DNA of 20,090 nucleotides from Pelargonium nanum. Lineage: Eukaryota > Streptophyta > Magnoliopsida > Geraniales > Geraniaceae. The position numbers were made by a program, and so were the translations under genes. The notes beneath the pieces were generated by a model. That model was not told the DNA's origin, searched no databases, and saw nothing but the letters and a program-made list of their open reading frames with translations. Location: positions 1 through 20,090 of the forward strand of contig JAYMTF010002009.1 in assembly GCA_036897485.1 (NCBI GenBank), given 5' to 3'. Shown piece after piece: positions 17,477 through 20,090 of this stretch. The stretch's first letter is position 1; each line of letters begins with the position of its first letter.

Positions 17477-19395
17477 TCAAGCAGGAACGATGATGTTCAT
17501 GAATTTCCTCTTAGCAAATGCCAACCACCATTTATTTGGAGTCCCATTTGATCTATAGGCAACACTCAATAGTCTCCCACTTGTTTCTTCCCTTATTTGC
17601 TTCAGGTAATTTCTGAGTAGCTCTGCATTCAATAATTATGAAATCAGAAAGAAAGGACGGGTCCAATGTAGCCTGAACAATCTGTTAAGCATGCAAGCAC
17701 AAGAGAGCTCTCATACAAAAAAGATGAACCAAATAGTTGACAGGTACTTGCACTTATAGTTTCATAACAGAACTTCCAATCTCCACTATCACAAAACTTT
17801 TGCTAAACTGATATTTCAACAGTGAAATTTCGGCAGACTCAAGTTATATATAAGTTATCAACCACGTGCCAATGATGACAAACAAATCTAAGATTTGCTC
17901 ACAGAAAAGTTCTCTATTCTCATGTAGTTACAGATTGCAAATACCTCAAACTAAAAGCATAATTTCCTTTAGCAGCTCTGATGCTTTTGTTTTTCTAACA
18001 TACACAATTCAGTGAGGTCAGAAAAGACTAAAGAGCATATGATTAGGGTCCAACTGAGAAAATCCAACAAAGTTAGAAAAGTGCAACTAACTACTCAAAT
18101 TGTAACAACTTAAACTATAAAAATTAAGTCCCACTTTCATACATGAAAGCCAAAAATGTTCAAACCGGGCTCTATGGATATCAAGCAACTGTACAATTTC
18201 CATGCTGAAATTTGTCTTCAATGAACAAAAGTCACAACTAAACAGGTTTTGCTAAGCATTTATCACTGACTAGGATAAACATTGCAACATGGATTCTTTA
18301 ATTAGTTATTGAAATAGAGAATGTATAAGAAAATAGCTTGAAGTGCAACGAAGCAGATGAGTAATATGTAATACATATATTGACGAGCATAAACTGAATA
18401 TGTTCAAGACAAACTGAACGCAGAAGCTGTCAAGAATAACATATAATACTAAATGTGCACAAAATACTATAAAGATAAGGACGTGTCAAACCTGCTTCCT
18501 CCTCTGATTGAGAACTTGGGAAAAGGCCTGGAAAGGGAAAACCAGGTTCTCCAGGCACTGGTACATCTTCGAGACCCAAGTTAATAATGGCCTTGGTCCC
18601 TTCAGCCAAAGTTCTGCATCCTCCAAGCCTCTTCTAAGCCACATTGATGTAAAATGTCAAATAGATAAGAAGCTTATCCGCTGAGCTCTTAATATCAAAG
18701 TTTCTGAAGAAAACGTTGGCACGGAAGAATGTGATTGCTTCGTCAACAATATCAGTTTTATCTGCATACATTACATCTCAGTAAAATAAAGAACGATAAA
18801 ATATATTATTGGACCAGCACAAACGATATAGAAAGAGCTTAACCTTGATCAGAAACCGGAGCAGGACCCTTTATATGGCTTTTCAAAGGAAGTAGAGGGC
18901 ACCCACAAGCTTTAGTAACTCCATCCTCATCCACAAAACTAGAGTGATAAACCTGTTATGCGGGATAGTTTGAATGAAGAAAATCCATCCCAGTTATTGA
19001 CGAAAACTGCAAACTTCAAAAAGTAGAGGAAACAACAATAACACGAGGAAACTGGAATTCATATAAGACAATGACCGAGCCAGAAATGATGATCATAAGC
19101 AGAGTCCATATGACATCAATCCAAGAAAAAGCATACACAAATTTTCTTTTTGTCAATGAACCGTGCACATTAAGTACTTCTCAAAATTTCCGGTATCTAA
19201 CCTTATAGAACCATGATCCATGAAGTCATGAACTAGACCTAACAATTCACAATGTTCATTTCAAAACTATCATTACGCGGCTAAATTTGAAACCTAACCA
19301 TTCAGCTCAACAATCACAGCTCACAAATTTCAAATGAAAAAACTACGGATATTGCATTAACATTAAAACATAGGGAAGCTTGACTCCAATACCAT
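17477..19395 (-). CDS. ARPC3: Actin-related protein 2/3 complex subunit 3 (p21-ARC), with an in-frame stop at codon 80
   Basis: This is a subunit of the Arp2/3 complex, which nucleates branched actin filaments. Minus-strand coding exons are 19393-19395 (ATG only), 18844-18952, 18492-18761 and 17477-17622 (TGA). All borders are GT..AG and the phases agree, giving a nominal 175 codons, the usual family length of about 174. Blocks seen in order are [67 protein letters not shown], then a TAG at 18634-18636, [74 protein letters not shown]. The stop replaces a Leu (TTG) conserved in relatives, so one base change explains it. Everything after it is still well conserved, which suggests a recent nonsense allele or a base-calling error, not an old pseudogene. 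If real, the product would be 79 aa. The gene identity is certain and the status is open. Confidence 0.9.
17623..18491 (-). other. ARPC3: ARPC3 last intron (869 bp)
   Basis: This is the phase-1 intron 17623-18491 (written here in transcription order), with donor AGCAG|GTTTGA and acceptor AATGCAG|AGCTAC. It is AT-rich and no exon, RNA gene or named repeat was seen inside. Confidence 0.75.
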
Positions 19396-19820
19396 TTTTG
19401 ACAGCAATTCAAGGTCAAAAATCAAATCTTCCAAATGGGGCAGCCCAATATTTCTGCATAGATCACAAAAACAAAACTCTCATTACGGAAACAAAAATCA
19501 GATATATAAGCGTGTGTGTACACAGATACCAAAATCAAAATAATACAAACAAAAATGAAAAATCAAGCCACAAAAACATCAACAAATAGAGCAAAAAGAA
19601 GAAAAAAAAATGAAATTAATAGGTAATGATTCAAAGCAACAGAGAAATTTTGCAAATAGGTCCTCGAAATCACCTGAATTATCAACCGAGAAGATCGATG
19701 GCGTCGGAGATGGTTGAGAGGTGAGGGATTTTCAGTCGGTGCGTCGGGACAATCGCTCGTAAAGGTGGAAGAAATGCAAAACGACGTCGTCTCGCGCTTC
19801 AGAACACCGTTTACTTTCAC
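19393..19820 (-). other. ARPC3: ARPC3 leader: two exons, the second ending in the start codon
   Basis: Leader exon 1 runs from about 19820 to 19674 (donor TTCAG|GTGATT). Leader exon 2 is 19453-19393, with acceptor TATGCAG|AAATATT and its last three bases ATG followed by the donor GTATTG. Neither exon has an earlier ATG, which supports this start. The next exon opens with Val-Tyr-His, so the initiator Met comes from a separate exon. The exact transcription start is not known. Confidence 0.65.
19781..19790. promoter_or_regulatory. ACGACGTCGT palindrome near the ARPC3 transcription start
   Basis: A perfect 10-bp palindrome with an ACGT-type core, in the form AAACGACGTCGT, lies at the start of the ARPC3 leader. 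A related AAAACGGCGTTT word lies about 50 bases further upstream. Such motifs are frequent close to plant transcription starts. Function is inferred from position. Confidence 0.35.
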
Positions 19821-19829
19821 GCTTTAACG

Positions 19830-20090
19830 GAGGTCAAAACGGCGTTTCGGAGATATTTTTATTTATAGTATTATTTTGGATACAGAGTTCACAAACAAAG
19901 GAACCGACATTTGGTTTCTGTCAGTTATATAGATTTAGCTATTTGTTTAATAATAAGAATAATAGTAATAAATGAAGTTATTATTCATTTTCTTAGGTAG
20001 AGCTCCACATGACTCCACTTCCATGGCAAGATCATGACAGCTTGGTTTTGGCAAATGAGTCACAACTATACCTGTTTATGCGGGCCGCGG
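19830..20090. other. ARPC3 upstream region
   Basis: This is AT-rich promoter-side sequence of ARPC3 up to the window edge, with short TAATAA runs at about 19949-19975. No other gene is seen. Confidence 0.5.

Noticed and set aside
17477-19395. ARPC3 as an old pseudogene
   Set aside because: One stop only, no frame shift, all splice sites present and strong conservation after the stop. That is too little decay for an old dead copy.
20075-20090. GCGGGCCGCGG at the window end as a cloning or adaptor remnant
   Set aside because: It resembles but is not a NotI site, and nothing else vector-like is near. It is a short GC run at an arbitrary window edge.

Overview
The window is nuclear DNA of a flowering plant, most likely a eudicot (I lean towards a woody rosid, but that is an impression). 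It is AT-rich, its genes have spliced exons with GT..AG introns, and its proteins match plant-specific families. No prokaryotic, organellar or viral gene was found. I rebuilt four multi-exon protein genes by joining exons by hand. In each one the intron phases and summed coding lengths come out exact.

Layout. (1) Positions 1-1376 hold gene-poor flank with a possible MITE fragment and a tRNA-derived SINE-like piece. (2) Minus strand, 1377-5176 coding, leader exon near 6005-6240: TOC90-type GTPase receptor of the chloroplast outer envelope, 788 aa, two coding exons. (3) Positions 6260-7763 are a divergent promoter region with a G-box. (4) Plus strand, 7764-10664: eight-exon drug/metabolite transporter of the SLC35F5/EamA type, about 387 aa. 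Its first intron carries the end of a CACTA DNA transposon with subterminal repeats and a perfect 36-bp palindrome. Its fifth intron carries a MITE-like inverted repeat. (5) Positions 10665-11407 separate two convergent genes. (6) Minus strand, 11408-14900: UBP22-type ubiquitin hydrolase of the SAGA deubiquitinating module, 589 aa, three exons, with a very GC-rich first exon. (7) Positions 15121-17476 are a long stretch where I see no gene. (8) Minus strand, 17477-19395 coding, leader to about 19820: ARPC3, the p21 subunit of the Arp2/3 complex. It is complete in exon structure but has one in-frame stop at codon 80.

The four genes act in unrelated processes (plastid protein import, solute transport, histone deubiquitination, actin nucleation) and are ordinary neighbours, not a cluster. 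I found no convincing new biological system. The points most worth checking are the ARPC3 nonsense codon, the CACTA end with its 36-bp palindrome inside the transporter intron, the weak exon 3/4 junction of the transporter, and the upstream reading frames in the TOC90 and UBP22 leaders.
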